From Acetofilamentum sp. (GTDB taxonomy: Bacteria > Bacteroidota > Bacteroidia > Bacteroidales > DTU049): 12,626 nucleotides of DNA. The translations under genes were made by a program, and so were the position numbers. Where the stretch lies: NCBI GenBank assembly GCA_020720525.1, contig DYON01000055.1:1-12626 (forward strand), in the 5' to 3' direction. The notes under the pieces are model-generated. The model searched no databases and was not told where the DNA came from. It saw only the letters and a list, made by a program, of their open reading frames with translations. Positions 12,625 through 12,626 of the stretch are shown in pieces (position 1 is the stretch's first letter; each line of letters begins with the position of its first letter).

Positions 12625-12626
12625 TA

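Noticed and set aside
1..12626. CRISPR array, tRNA, rRNA or complete insertion sequence
   Set aside because: I found no regularly spaced repeat array, no cloverleaf or rRNA-like segment, and no full transposase with terminal repeats. Only the short relic at 10673-10824 relates to mobile elements.

Overview
The window looks like chromosomal DNA of a Bacteroidota bacterium. It is AT-rich, has almost no purine-rich ribosome binding sites, and carries several copies of the Bacteroidota -7 promoter box TAnnTTTG just upstream of genes. It also holds a TonB-dependent outer-membrane receptor with an N-terminal carboxypeptidase-regulatory-like domain and a surface lipoprotein ending in a choice-of-anchor-type DLGAYE motif. 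Species and order cannot be fixed from the sequence alone.

Layout. 1-577: no convincing gene. 578-1963 (-): NhaD-type Na+/H+ antiporter. 1964-2408: a divergent control region with a -7 box facing nhaD, a -7 box facing the two-component genes, three helically phased T(A/G)TTAGAAA repeats between them, and a possible small membrane-peptide ORF in the nhaD leader. 2409-4459 (+): OmpR-family response regulator and its histidine kinase, 2 bp apart. 4460-7566 (+): a promoter with a 10-bp-period repeat upstream, a 176-residue membrane-anchored protein of unknown family, a perfect 10-bp hairpin, and the TonB-dependent receptor, closed by a strong UUCG terminator that also serves the convergent gene. 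7611-9071 (-): beta-helix-type lipoprotein. 9105-9121: two abutting divergent -7 boxes. 9136-10560 (+): an uncharacterised membrane protein and a rhomboid protease 6 bp apart. 10561-10949: a gap holding a frameshifted remnant resembling the N-terminus of an IS66-type transposase. 10950-12592 (+): a membrane-anchored endonuclease/exonuclease/phosphatase-family protein overlapping dtd (D-aminoacyl-tRNA deacylase) by 4 nt. A promoter for a gene beyond the window follows.

How they may work together. The two-component pair is followed directly by the small anchored protein and the receptor, which suggests (inference) a sensor-controlled uptake locus. The phased repeats between the nhaD-side and regulator promoters suggest one regulator acting on both. 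The other genes look like ordinary chromosomal content. I see no complete mobile element, CRISPR array, tRNA or rRNA. The least explained parts are the nhaD leader, the repeat array, the 176-residue protein and the 265-residue protein paired with rhomboid.
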